Shown: positions 50,283 to 59,838 of the stretch, one piece after another
Layout of the letters: each line of letters opens with the position of its first letter
Position numbering within the stretch: the stretch's first letter is position 1
NCBI RefSeq assembly: GCF_024684275.1
Contig: NZ_JAIKXF010000023.1
Span: 1-64,000, forward strand
Length of the DNA stretch: 64,000 nucleotides
Direction of reading: 5' to 3'
Origin: Ruminococcus sp.
GTDB lineage: Bacteria; Bacillota_A; Clostridia; Oscillospirales; Ruminococcaceae
The notes under the pieces: model-generated
Seen by the model: only the letters and a program-made list of their open reading frames with translations
Databases searched by the model: none
What the model was told of the DNA's origin: nothing
Made by a program: the position numbers and the translations under genes

Positions 50283-53135
50283 ATGAACATGACAAAGAGA
50301 GCTATTGCCTTTGCAGCAGCTATGGCAGCAGCATTGTCCGCAGCCGATACCGGCGTTCCGCAGAGCTCAGCTACAGCGGCAGATGTGCAGGCTGTATTCT
50401 ATGTCGCTCCCGACGGAAGTGACAGCGGCGACGGTTCTATCGATTCGCCGTTTGCTACTCTTGAAAAGGCGCGTGACGAGGTGCGAAAGATAAACAGCAA
50501 TATGACAGGCGACATAGTTGTTTATCTCCGCGGAGGCGATTACCGTATCACTAAGCCTGTTGAGTTCGACACACGCGACTCGGGCAGCGGCGATAACACC
50601 ATACGCTATGAGGCGTATCAGGGTGAAACTCCCGTAATCAACGGCGCTGCACAGGTCACAGGCTGGAAAAAATACAATGATAAGCTGTGGGCAGCACCCC
50701 TGGACAGGGACTATAAGCTCCGCAATCTCTATGTAAATGACCGCCGCGCAAATATGGGAAGCGTACAGGTACAGGCAAAAGGCGGCTACGGAGATTACAG
50801 TATTACCGCAGGTCAGGCAAGCTGGGCGTGGGTATCAGGCAAAAAGAGCGACGGTATAAAGTATGACGCAGGCTCATTGCCGAAGATAACATCAAACTTT
50901 GATGACCTTGAGGTAGTCAATGGCACAACGTGGAACGAGAATATCGTATGCTCCCGTGATATAAAGTACGACGGCGGAAGCATGATATTCCTCATGCAGC
51001 AGCCCTATGGCGCTATAGCTCAGACACCGGGCTGGGGAGCAGGCTTCTCAACGGGCGGTACTCATACGATATACAATGCTTTTTCGTTTGTTGACAGCGA
51101 GGGAGAATTCTATTTTGACAAGACTGCTAAGATGCTTTACTATTATCCGCGCAGCGGTGAGGATATGACCACAGCAGATGTTGAAGCTCCTGTTGCTGAC
51201 GGACTTATCAGGATAGCAGGCAAATCCACATCAGAGCGTGTAAAGAATATCAGCTTCAGCGGCATAACCTTTGCAAATACCGATTATCAGCTCACAGATG
51301 TTGGCGGCTCTCACGGAAAGGCTACCTGTCAGGCTGCACAGACATATACTGCGTTTGCTGATTCAAACTGGCATAACATGAAATATGAAATGGCAGATAC
51401 CCTTCCGGCGGCTATCCATATAACAAGCAGTGACAACATAAGTCTCACAGGCAATGTTGTCAAGCATACAGGCGCGGACGGTATCTCTATGACTAATGAT
51501 GTCATTAATTCCGAGGTACGCGGCAATTTTGTTACCGACATCACCTCAAGCGGTATTACTGTCGGTCATCCGCAGCATATCTATATCGGGGACGCAGCAG
51601 GCAATAACAAGGAGAAATTCCCTAAGGGCGTTGAGGGCTTATGCAAAAACGACCTCATCACCGAGAATCTTCTCTACGATATCAGCGTTGTTCACGGCTT
51701 TGGCGGCTGTGCAGCTATCACTGCATACTTCGTTGACTCCGTTAAGATACTCAACAATACTATCGAAAAGACCGCATACAACGGTATACACCTGGGCTGG
51801 GGCTGGTGCAACTTCAAGGACAGCACTACCTGCCGTGACAATCAGATATGCTATAACAGAGTTATAAACTCGCTTAACCGTCTTCACGACAGCGGCGGTA
51901 TCTACACTATCGGTCAGATGCCCGGAACTATAATCAACGAGAACTACGTTCAGGGTATACCGGCAGGCGGTCCCGGCTGGCCTACATACGGTCTCCATAA
52001 TGACGAGGGCACGGCTTACATCAAGGAGCTTGACAACGTCCTTGAAATAAGCCCTAACGTTACCTATACCATCAACTGTGAGGACTATGGTCAGAAGCAC
52101 GATCTCACTATCACGCGCACATATGCAACAGTCAATAAAATGGGCAAGAATCCTCCCACAAGCGATATTGACACTCCTATCGTTGTTTCCGATAATGTGT
52201 GGCCATTCGCACAGTACAAGATATGCCTTAACTCGGGTATCGGCGATGACTACCGCAAAATGATGCCCACATGGCTGAAATCAGCTGCGGACTATGCATT
52301 CCCTGCAAGCTGTGCAACCACCTGCGGAAGCAAGCTGCCTGTCAGAAAGGTTGACGGTACGGTATGGATAGCTCCCGACGGCACAACAAGCTTCAAGGCA
52401 GGCGCTGATATGACCAAGTCAAGGGGCACAGCAGGCACTATTAAGACTCCTTCAAAGGATGGCGAGTACAGGATATACGTGCTTGACGCTAACGGAAAGG
52501 TACTGAGCAAGTCTTCACATCTGCTCAGACTCAAGGGCACAGGAAGTGCAGAGGCAGATGACGTTATCGAGGCTGAGGCTTGTGATTACAAGTCCGGAAT
52601 TGAAACAGAGACCTGTTCGGAGAGTGGTACTGATGTCGGATATATCGAAAACGGCGACTATATCGGTTTCAAGAATATCGACCTTACGGGCGCAGATAAG
52701 ATAGATTTCCGAGTAGCTTCAAACGGCTCAGGCGGTACTATCGAGGTAAGACTTGACAGCACAGACGGAAGGCTCATAGGCAAGGCTGATGTGGCAAGCA
52801 CAGGCGACTGGCAGGGCTGGACCACAAATAGCTGTAACATTGAGGCTGTAACGGGCAGCCATGATGTATATCTGGTATTCACCGGCGGAGAGAGCTATCT
52901 TTTCAATCTGAACTGGTGGAAGCCAAATACTCCCGCAGGTGAAGTTATCCTCGGCGACCTTAACGGTGACGGAGCTGTTGACAGCTTTGATATGTGTCAG
53001 ATGAGAAGAGCGGCTGTTGATGGCGATGCAGAGCGCTTTGAGGCAGCTGATATAAATGCTGATGACGTTATCGACGGAGAGGATCTCGTATTGCTTAAAA
53101 AGTTCATTCTTGGCGAGATAAGATCTTTTGAATAA
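50283..53135 (+). CDS. Cellulosomal beta-helix enzyme (GH141-like) with CBM6 and dockerin
   Basis: 950 residues, secreted. Signal peptide (to about 33), then a right-handed beta-helix domain (about 36-660) opening FYVAPDGSDSGDGSIDSPFATLEKARDEVR and containing many short parallel-strand repeats (ISFSGITF, ISLTGNVVKHTGADGIS, ITENLLYDI, VKILNNTIEKTAYNGIHLG). This layout fits GH141 (fucosidase or xylanase), less likely a polysaccharide lyase. A C-terminal beta region follows, a CBM6-like module (about 765-880, EAEACDY...GYIENGDYIGFKNIDL) and a dockerin (about 888-948). The dockerin GDLNGDGAVDSFDMCQMRR is near the GH43 type. AAAGGAGGA precedes the ATG. Confidence 0.8.
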   Translation: MNMTKRAIAFAAAMAAALSAADTGVPQSSATAADVQAVFYVAPDGSDSGDGSIDSPFATLEKARDEVRKINSNMTGDIVVYLRGGDYRITKPVEFDTRDSGSGDNTIRYEAYQGETPVINGAAQVTGWKKYNDKLWAAPLDRDYKLRNLYVNDRRANMGSVQVQAKGGYGDYSITAGQASWAWVSGKKSDGIKYDAGSLPKITSNFDDLEVVNGTTWNENIVCSRDIKYDGGSMIFLMQQPYGAIAQTPGWGAGFSTGGTHTIYNAFSFVDSEGEFYFDKTAKMLYYYPRSGEDMTTADVEAPVADGLIRIAGKSTSERVKNISFSGITFANTDYQLTDVGGSHGKATCQAAQTYTAFADSNWHNMKYEMADTLPAAIHITSSDNISLTGNVVKHTGADGISMTNDVINSEVRGNFVTDITSSGITVGHPQHIYIGDAAGNNKEKFPKGVEGLCKNDLITENLLYDISVVHGFGGCAAITAYFVDSVKILNNTIEKTAYNGIHLGWGWCNFKDSTTCRDNQICYNRVINSLNRLHDSGGIYTIGQMPGTIINENYVQGIPAGGPGWPTYGLHNDEGTAYIKELDNVLEISPNVTYTINCEDYGQKHDLTITRTYATVNKMGKNPPTSDIDTPIVVSDNVWPFAQYKICLNSGIGDDYRKMMPTWLKSAADYAFPASCATTCGSKLPVRKVDGTVWIAPDGTTSFKAGADMTKSRGTAGTIKTPSKDGEYRIYVLDANGKVLSKSSHLLRLKGTGSAEADDVIEAEACDYKSGIETETCSESGTDVGYIENGDYIGFKNIDLTGADKIDFRVASNGSGGTIEVRLDSTDGRLIGKADVASTGDWQGWTTNSCNIEAVTGSHDVYLVFTGGESYLFNLNWWKPNTPAGEVILGDLNGDGAVDSFDMCQMRRAAVDGDAERFEAADINADDVIDGEDLVLLKKFILGEIRSFE

Positions 53136-53142
53136 CATATTT

Positions 53143-53173
53143 CAGGAGCGGATATTTCCGCTCCTGTTTTTTT
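53143..53173 (+). terminator. Rho-independent terminator
   Basis: CAGGAGCGGA pairs with TCCGCTCCTG (53143-53166) with a short loop, followed by seven T's. Confidence 0.93.
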
Positions 53174-53174
53174 G

Positions 53175-53203
53175 TTGACGTGTTCCGAAAAAAGTGGTAT
53201 AAT
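53175..53203 (+). promoter_or_regulatory. Promoter of the anion permease gene
   Basis: TTGACG (53175-53180), 17-bp spacer and TATAAT (53198-53203). Confidence 0.85.
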
Positions 53204-53235
53204 CAATAGGCATGAAAAATTGGAAGGACGGTTTT

Positions 53236-54348
53236 ATGGATAAGGTCTGGAAGTTTATAAAGGCACAGCCTGTACTGGTGGTCTCGTTTGTTCTTGCAGC
53301 AGCGACGATGTTTATTGTTCCGCCCGATAAGGAGTACATCGGATACTGCAACAGAACGGTGCTTATTGAGCTTTTCGCGCTTATGGCAGCAGTGGCAGGA
53401 CTGCGGAGCATAGGCATATTTGATACAGCAACACGTGTTATTCTGCAAAAGACCGGAACGATCCGAAGGATAGGCGCTGTGATGATACTTATATGTTTTT
53501 TCAGCGCAATGCTGGTCACTAATGATGTTGCCCTCATTACATTTGTACCGCTGACGCTGCTTATCTACGGTGGTATAAAGGACGACAAGAGCCTGATACT
53601 CACTATAGTTCTTGAATCGGCAGCAGCCAATCTTGGCAGTATGATGACTCCTGTCGGCAATCCACAGAACCTGTTTCTGTACGATGAATACGGCTTGACG
53701 GCCATGACCTTTGTGAAAACCATGCTCCCTGTTGGTGCTTTGGGACTTGCAGCGGTGCTTCTGATGACTTTATTTTTGCCAAAGGATAAATGCGAAGCTC
53801 CCAAGCGCAGCGACTCAAAGCTTCCTGTATTCAAGGCGGCAGTATATACGGCAGTTTTCGCCCTTTGTATAGCGGCAGTATTCAGGCTTGTTCCCGATTG
53901 GGTATGTCTCATAGCAGCTGTAGCAGCAGCTCTTATCTGCGATGTGAAGCTGCTTCTGAAGGTCGATTACATACTTCTTGCGACATTTGTGTGCTTTTTT
54001 GTGTTTGTCGGAAATATTGCCAGGATAGACGCGGTCAGTGATTTCTTTTCACGTATCCTAACAGGCAGGGAGCTGATAGTATCGGCGCTTTTGTCTCAGA
54101 TAATAAGCAATGTACCTGCGGCGGTAATGCTTGCAGAGTTCACGGATAACGGAACACAGCTTCTTCTCGGAGTTGATATAGGAGGCTTCGGAACTATTAT
54201 TGCTTCTATGGCGAGCCTGATAGCCTTTCAGATATACCGCGGCTCGGAAAGAGCCCGAACAGGCAGATATATGAGTGTATTCACCCTTGTGAACGTTGTG
54301 CTTCTGGTGCTCCTGCTTGGAACGCAGACTTTAATATCACATATATAA
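53236..54348 (+). CDS. ArsB/NhaD/SLC13-type anion permease
   Basis: 370 residues, about ten membrane helices, of the ion transporter superfamily that includes citrate, arsenite and sodium/proton carriers. Diagnostic pieces are AMLVTNDVALITFVPLTLL, ESAAANLGSMMTPVGNPQNLFLY and, in the second half, LLSQIISNVPAAVMLAEF, the repeated hairpin motifs of this fold. It is somewhat shorter than typical members. The substrate cannot be read from sequence. I chose the ATG at 53236, preceded by AAGGACGG; the ATG at 53212 has no site. It is monocistronic between promoter and terminator. Confidence 0.82.
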   Translation: MDKVWKFIKAQPVLVVSFVLAAATMFIVPPDKEYIGYCNRTVLIELFALMAAVAGLRSIGIFDTATRVILQKTGTIRRIGAVMILICFFSAMLVTNDVALITFVPLTLLIYGGIKDDKSLILTIVLESAAANLGSMMTPVGNPQNLFLYDEYGLTAMTFVKTMLPVGALGLAAVLLMTLFLPKDKCEAPKRSDSKLPVFKAAVYTAVFALCIAAVFRLVPDWVCLIAAVAAALICDVKLLLKVDYILLATFVCFFVFVGNIARIDAVSDFFSRILTGRELIVSALLSQIISNVPAAVMLAEFTDNGTQLLLGVDIGGFGTIIASMASLIAFQIYRGSERARTGRYMSVFTLVNVVLLVLLLGTQTLISHI

Positions 54349-54357
54349 TAGCATTGA

Positions 54358-54386
54358 ACAGGAAGTGTAAAGCTTCCTGTTTTTTT
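54358..54386 (+). terminator. Rho-independent terminator
   Basis: ACAGGAAG pairs with CTTCCTGT around a 7-nt loop (54358-54380), followed by a T-run. Confidence 0.93.
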
Positions 54387-54414
54387 AGTTAAGAAATATT
54401 TAAAAAATTAATGC

Positions 54415-54443
54415 TTGACAAATTTGTTATTAATGTGTATAAT
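54415..54443 (+). promoter_or_regulatory. Upstream promoter of the M13 peptidase-ABC operon
   Basis: TTGACA (54415-54420), 17-bp spacer and TATAAT (54438-54443), perfect consensus. A small palindrome ACAAATTTGT overlaps the -35 end. Confidence 0.85.
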
Positions 54444-54484
54444 GTGTATATACACTTGCGCAGTAAATTTTTGGCAGACAGTAA

Positions 54485-54513
54485 TTGACATCTGCTTTGC
54501 GCTGTAGTATAAT
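54485..54513 (+). promoter_or_regulatory. Downstream promoter of the M13 peptidase-ABC operon
   Basis: A second perfect TTGACA (54485-54490), 17-bp spacer and TATAAT (54508-54513), 70 bp after the first, both in the same direction. Confidence 0.85.
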
Positions 54514-54566
54514 TAATATTGCTGCATATTTTTATTATATGTCACAATAATTATTGGAGGATCAGA

Positions 54567-56603
54567 ATGAAAAGAAAACACAGGCTGCTAACGCTTTTGC
54601 TTTCAGGACTGCTGACAGTCAATGTCTGCGGCTGCTCCATGCAGGCTAAGGACGATTCGTCAGGCAGCGAAAAGACCGAAACAGAGGAATCTGACGGAGC
54701 AAATGACGAAAAAGACAAAGGGGATAAGGAAGAAAAGAAGGAAAGACGTCCCCAGAATAATTTTTACGACTACATAAACTACGATAAGCTTAGTGAATTA
54801 GAGATACCATACGGTGAGGCAGCAGCCTCGTATTTCGCAGGCGAAGAGATTCAGGATGTTATCGAGGATATGATAGTTGAGATAGGCAGTTCAGATGAAA
54901 GCTTTGCCGACGGCACAAATGAACAGCTTGTCCATGACATTTACAGACAGGCATTGGAATACAAGGAAAATGACAAGATAGTAAAGGCGATAATGGGTAA
55001 TTGCGACAGGATACTTGCCGCAAAAGACATTCAGGAGCTCTTTAAGATATGGGGCGACCTTTGCGTAAATCATGGTGCTCAGTCTATTTTTAATTTTAAT
55101 ATCAACAGAGATTATAAAGATGGTACACGCTACTGTATCGAGCTTTACGGAGCTGATAATTTCCTCGGTACTGAACTAAAGGATATCAAGGACCTTTCCA
55201 AAAACTGCACTGAGGCTAATAATATAGCAAGAGATATGCACAGAGTAATGGGAGACGACTACGAAACTGCTGATGAAAAGGGCAAGCAAATGGTATATCT
55301 TGCAATAGATATTGCAAATGCAACTGATACCGAGAGTGAAATGACTCTTGAAAAGATGCTTGACACTCCAAAGACCTCATTTGCCGATCTTGACAGCATA
55401 ATGAGCAATCTTGACGGCTCTCTCGTGGAAATGTTCTTGGGTGATGCAGTGAGCAGGACAGACGGCGTGTACATATACGATCCCGATCAGCTAAAGGCTA
55501 TAAACGATCTTATTACCGACGAAAATCTTGAAAAATGGCGTTCATATATATTCACAGGCTACCTTCAGGAAATGGGAGCTTATATCCCCGAGAGCAATTC
55601 GATCCTCAGGGACTATAACCCCGAGAGCAAGGAAAAGGACGAAAAGCTCGCTGCTTTGGTTGTTCAGAATTATCTTAGTACAGCTATAAGTGAGCTTTAT
55701 GCCGAGAGATATTATACTCCTGAGCTCGACAAGGGAATACACGATCTGTTCGATGAGATAATAGACAGCTACGACGATCTTATCAGCAAGGCTGACTGGC
55801 TGACTGCTGATACCAGGAAAGCACTTATAAAAAAGCTTCACGGGATAAAGCTCCTGACAACTCCGACACCTCACAAGGTCGATCCAAAGGATGCAGGGCT
55901 TATAGGAGCTGATCTTTATGAATCTGCTATAAATATGAAGAAAAAGATCAGAAATGATAAGATCGCTAAGCTTGACAAAAAGGTAAGCCTTGATGAGGTG
56001 GATATGTCAGCGGCTGAATTCAATGCTCAGTATCTGCCCAGCAACTGTATAAACATCACTGTAGCTATCATGCAGAAGCCTATGTTTGATCCAAAGGGCG
56101 ACAATGCCGAAAATCTGGGCGCTCTCGGAAGCGTTGTTGGACACGAGATAGGTCATGCCTTTGATTCTACCTGTATAAATTACAATGCAGATGGAAAGTA
56201 CGATCCGGACTGGATAAATGACACCGATAAACAGGTGCTTAAAGAACGCGCAGATGCTCTTACCGAGTATTACAGCAAGTTCACCATTATGGAGGTCTAC
56301 CATGTAGACGGCAAGCTCACCAACGGTGAGAACTACGCCGATCTCAGCGGTATCGAGTGCGTTACCAACATTGTGGACGATGAGGAAGAGCTTAAAAAGC
56401 TATTCAAAAGCTATGCTCAGTCATGGTGTACACTGGCAGTTGATTCAGAGGCAATATCTGCGCTGAAGCTTGATCCGCACAGTCCTGCCAAGGTCAGAGT
56501 TAATGCTGTCCTTGCCTCGAACAAGAAGTTCAACGAGGTATACGATCTGAAAGAGGGCGACGGTATGTACGTAGCTCCCGAGGAAAGGGTAAGCAGGTGG
56601 TAA
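54567..56603 (+). CDS. M13 (neprilysin-like) metallopeptidase, predicted lipoprotein
   Basis: 678 residues. Zinc motif H526-E-I-G-H530 in GHEIGHAFD and third ligand E588 in ENYADLSG, as in family M13 (neprilysin/PepO). The N-terminal helical domain (about 65-430) that limits access to small peptides is present. The signal peptide ends at VCGCS, with Cys24 the likely lipidation site, followed by a strongly charged spacer (about 28-65). It should degrade peptides at the outer face. Family members often have W or R motifs at the C-terminus; here it ends GDGMYVAPEERVSRW, close to the canonical end. The ATG follows TTGGAGGA. The ABC permease starts 4 bp later. Confidence 0.93.
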   Translation: MKRKHRLLTLLLSGLLTVNVCGCSMQAKDDSSGSEKTETEESDGANDEKDKGDKEEKKERRPQNNFYDYINYDKLSELEIPYGEAAASYFAGEEIQDVIEDMIVEIGSSDESFADGTNEQLVHDIYRQALEYKENDKIVKAIMGNCDRILAAKDIQELFKIWGDLCVNHGAQSIFNFNINRDYKDGTRYCIELYGADNFLGTELKDIKDLSKNCTEANNIARDMHRVMGDDYETADEKGKQMVYLAIDIANATDTESEMTLEKMLDTPKTSFADLDSIMSNLDGSLVEMFLGDAVSRTDGVYIYDPDQLKAINDLITDENLEKWRSYIFTGYLQEMGAYIPESNSILRDYNPESKEKDEKLAALVVQNYLSTAISELYAERYYTPELDKGIHDLFDEIIDSYDDLISKADWLTADTRKALIKKLHGIKLLTTPTPHKVDPKDAGLIGADLYESAINMKKKIRNDKIAKLDKKVSLDEVDMSAAEFNAQYLPSNCINITVAIMQKPMFDPKGDNAENLGALGSVVGHEIGHAFDSTCINYNADGKYDPDWINDTDKQVLKERADALTEYYSKFTIMEVYHVDGKLTNGENYADLSGIECVTNIVDDEEELKKLFKSYAQSWCTLAVDSEAISALKLDPHSPAKVRVNAVLASNKKFNEVYDLKEGDGMYVAPEERVSRW

Positions 56604-56606
56604 GCG

Positions 56607-59063
56607 ATGAGATTGATATTTAAGCATTTATTCAAGAATATATGGGCGCATAAGCTCAGAACTATCCTGCTCATACTCATTATAGCCGTGTGCAGCTTTA
56701 CTGCCATGATAAGCTTTGATATGAGCGGTTCCCTCAGCGGAATGATCAGGGGAGTGGTTTCCAATACTCTCGGAACCTCGGATATCGAAATAGAGACAAA
56801 GTCTCCTGTAGACGACAGCTTCGGAGAAGGCGCTCCTGACTGCAACATTATAAAAATGGCTGTAATGGGCAGTGCATTTGACAGACACATAGACTTTGAC
56901 AGTTCATATGTAAACCGTTCAATGATAACTGTATTCGGCTTTGATGCAGAAACAGCCAAGAAGATGAGCCTTATCCGCGAGGGAATTGACCTCAGCGGCA
57001 AAAAGACGGCTATTTCCGAGAGCTTTGCCGACGAATTCGGCTATAAGGTAGGCGATAAGATAGTTTTACACGGCGAACAGGATAAACCTGTAGAGTTCAC
57101 CGTAGGAAGCATCGAGAAGAAGCAGGGTATCTTCAATTCCGGCGAGATAGCTGTTATCAGTGAAGAGGATATGAAGGAGCTTACGCTCAGCGGCGAGCTT
57201 GAAGTAACAGACGTGCTTGTAGATGTCAAGGACGACAGCCGTGTTAATGAAGCCGAGGAATTCTTCAAGAAAAAGTACCCGACAGCAGAGGTGACGAATT
57301 ACCTTGAAAGCAAGGAGATCACTGACGCTATCAAAAGCATAACAAGATTATTTATAGTACTCTTTGCAGTATGTATGCTTCTTGTTATTTTTGTAACTAT
57401 ATCTGTATCAGAGCGTATGATCGTAGATAAGATGTCGGTAGTCGGAACCTTCCGAAGCCTCGGTATCTCAGCTAAAAAGACCACCTTTGCGCTCATGTTC
57501 GAGAATGCACTGTATGGACTTATAGGAAGTATCATAGGCATCGGAGTTTACTGTCTTATCAAGAAGCCGTTCTTTGACAATGCTTTTGTTATAGGCGGCA
57601 CAGATGCCATCAAGCCTCCTGTGCCTATGCCCAAGTGGTATCTTGTGGCAGCAGTTATCATCGGTGCGATGCTCATCGAGTGTCTCTGTCCTATAAAAGA
57701 AGCTATAAAGGCTATAAAGACTCCTATCCGCGATATTATTTTCAATACAAAGGAAACAGAATACCGTTCCAGCAAGGTATTTACTGTAATTGGCGTTATC
57801 CTTCTGGCAGTGTCTGCTGTGACATTCTTCTTCAAGGACAGCTTCGTGCTCAGCATGACCTGCTTTGTGTGCTTTATAGCAGGAGTTGCAATGCTTTTCA
57901 ACTATGTGGAGCGAGGTATCGCAAAGCTTCTTGCAAAGCTGTTTGCAAAGCGCAATTTCCCGATTGCACATCTTGCAGCAATAGAGGCAGGCAACAAGAA
58001 GAGTACCGTAGGAAGCTCTGTACTCTGTGTAACTGCTGCTGCACTTGCTATCGTTATCTACATTTTCTCAAATTCACTTGCTTCCATGTACGATCACGCA
58101 GCTTTCAATTGTGACGTTATATGTGCTCTTGGCGGCTGCAAGTCGGACATGGTATCCTATGTTGAGCAGCTTGAGGGAGCTGAAAAGGTCGAGTTCTTCT
58201 ATTATACCTTTGACAGCCTCAAGCTTGATAATGAGGAGGTTGACTGCTATGTTTACGGATTTAACAACGAAGGGGCAGAGCTCATATCTGCATTCGACCT
58301 TGATGCCGATCACATTGAAAAAGACGAAGTCTGCATAGACAGGATGCTCATGAAGAAGTACGGCTTCAACGAAGGCGACAAGATAAAGATCACCTTTAAT
58401 GTAGATGGCTATCTCCCAATAGAGAGAGAGTTCACCATAAAGGACAAGGTCAAAATAGATTATATGGCAGCCACAGGAACCTCAGTCATTGTCAGTGAAG
58501 ACGTATACAAGGAAATATACAATGATTTCCCCGGCTTTATGCTTGTCAAGGGCGATGATGCTAAGGCGCTGAAAAAGACCATTAAGGATCACTCCGGCGA
58601 CTTTGTTATGGTAGCTTATACAAAGAGCGAATACGACCTGAATAATGCTCTTGCAAGAGCTTCAATAAAGATGATACTCAATGTCCTTATTCTTATTGGC
58701 GTGGGACTTACCTTTGCGGGAGTTGTAAGCAATCAGCTTATCGGACTTGAGGGAAGAAAGCGAGAGTGCGCAGTAATGACCTCAGTGGCTATGCCGAGAA
58801 ATAAGCTTTCAAAGATGTTCCTGATTGAAAATATGATATCATCCGGAACAGCGCTTCTTTTCGCAGTGCCTGTTGGAGTGTTCATGTCCTATGAATTCGG
58901 CAGGATAATGGACATACTCGAGCAGGTGATGCCCGTGCGCATACCATTGGTGAAATGCATATTCTATGCGATATTCCTGTTTGCTGTATTTACACTGGTA
59001 TCGCTTTTCCCAATAAGAGCACTGAAGAAAATGGACGTAGTTTCACAGCTGAAATACGAATAA
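56607..59063 (+). CDS. FtsX-domain ABC transporter permease
   Basis: 818 residues, about ten predicted helices: one near the N-terminus (16-38), a group around 250-445 and 475-500, and three near the C-terminus (about 690-810), with two extracellular domains between them. The two FtsX-type cores are LFAVCMLLVIFVTISVSERM and ILIGVGLTFAGVVSNQLIGLEGRKRE. This is the two-FtsX-domain layout of MacB/LolC/BceB-relatives that move or act on lipids, peptides or antibiotics rather than import solutes. It is coupled to the M13 peptidase and the ATPase gene, so the three likely work together. Confidence 0.9.
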   Translation: MRLIFKHLFKNIWAHKLRTILLILIIAVCSFTAMISFDMSGSLSGMIRGVVSNTLGTSDIEIETKSPVDDSFGEGAPDCNIIKMAVMGSAFDRHIDFDSSYVNRSMITVFGFDAETAKKMSLIREGIDLSGKKTAISESFADEFGYKVGDKIVLHGEQDKPVEFTVGSIEKKQGIFNSGEIAVISEEDMKELTLSGELEVTDVLVDVKDDSRVNEAEEFFKKKYPTAEVTNYLESKEITDAIKSITRLFIVLFAVCMLLVIFVTISVSERMIVDKMSVVGTFRSLGISAKKTTFALMFENALYGLIGSIIGIGVYCLIKKPFFDNAFVIGGTDAIKPPVPMPKWYLVAAVIIGAMLIECLCPIKEAIKAIKTPIRDIIFNTKETEYRSSKVFTVIGVILLAVSAVTFFFKDSFVLSMTCFVCFIAGVAMLFNYVERGIAKLLAKLFAKRNFPIAHLAAIEAGNKKSTVGSSVLCVTAAALAIVIYIFSNSLASMYDHAAFNCDVICALGGCKSDMVSYVEQLEGAEKVEFFYYTFDSLKLDNEEVDCYVYGFNNEGAELISAFDLDADHIEKDEVCIDRMLMKKYGFNEGDKIKITFNVDGYLPIEREFTIKDKVKIDYMAATGTSVIVSEDVYKEIYNDFPGFMLVKGDDAKALKKTIKDHSGDFVMVAYTKSEYDLNNALARASIKMILNVLILIGVGLTFAGVVSNQLIGLEGRKRECAVMTSVAMPRNKLSKMFLIENMISSGTALLFAVPVGVFMSYEFGRIMDILEQVMPVRIPLVKCIFYAIFLFAVFTLVSLFPIRALKKMDVVSQLKYE

Positions 59064-59076
59064 AGGAGAGAGTACA

Positions 59077-59802
59077 ATGGCAAATGTAATAGAAGTAAAT
59101 AATGTATATAAAGCATTCGGCAAGGGCGAGAGCATGACAAAGGTATTGTCCGGAGCAACACTCAGTGTTGAAAAAGGCGAATTCGTATCACTTATGGGAG
59201 CTTCGGGAAGCGGTAAATCAACGCTCCTGTATCTCATAGGCGGACTGGACAGATACTTCAACGGCAATATAAATGTATGCGGCTATGACATCGGTAAAAT
59301 GAAGGAGAAGGACCTTTCAAAGATGAGACTTGACAAGATAGGATTTATCTTCCAGTTCTACAATCTTGTTCAGAATCTCAATGTAGAGGACAATATCCTT
59401 CTTCCCTCAAGCGTAAAGGGCAAGAGCAAGGCAGAGATGAAGGCACAGCTCGACGAGATACTCCGTATCACAGGGCTTACAGAGAAGCGCAAGGCAAAGC
59501 CCTCAGAGCTTTCAGGCGGTCAGCAGCAGAGAGTTGCCATTGCAAGAGCAGTCATCGGTAATCCCGAGATAATCCTTGCAGATGAGCCGACAGGTAATCT
59601 TGACTCAAACGCAGGCGCAGAGATAATGAAGCTTTTCTCTGAGATAAACAAGGAGAAGGGGATAACTATCCTACAGGTAACACATTCTCATAAATGCGCT
59701 TCATACGGCGACAGGATAATCGAGCTTGTAAACGGCAGAACAGATATTAATGAGACCGAAAACGCAGAAGCTCCCGTACAGGAGACAGCTGCTGTAAAGT
59801 GA
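59077..59802 (+). CDS. ABC transporter ATP-binding protein (LolD/MacB type)
   Basis: 241 residues. Walker A GASGSGKST (41-49), Q-loop near FIFQFYNLVQNLNVEDN, signature LSGGQQQR, Walker B IILADEPTGNLD and H-loop TILQVTHSHKC. The FYNLVQNLNVEDNILLP stretch is typical of ATPases paired with FtsX-type permeases. It begins 13 bp after the permease with AAAGGAGAG and is closed by a terminator. Confidence 0.95.
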   Translation: MANVIEVNNVYKAFGKGESMTKVLSGATLSVEKGEFVSLMGASGSGKSTLLYLIGGLDRYFNGNINVCGYDIGKMKEKDLSKMRLDKIGFIFQFYNLVQNLNVEDNILLPSSVKGKSKAEMKAQLDEILRITGLTEKRKAKPSELSGGQQQRVAIARAVIGNPEIILADEPTGNLDSNAGAEIMKLFSEINKEKGITILQVTHSHKCASYGDRIIELVNGRTDINETENAEAPVQETAAVK

Positions 59803-59810
59803 ATACATAG

Positions 59811-59838
59811 AAAAAGGACGCCTGAGGCGTCCTTTTTT
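59811..59838 (+). terminator. Terminator between convergent genes
   Basis: AAAAAGGACGCC pairs with GGCGTCCTTTTT with a TGA loop (59811-59837) and T's beyond. The symmetrical A/T flanks allow use on both strands; the TetR gene ends at 59837. Confidence 0.92.
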
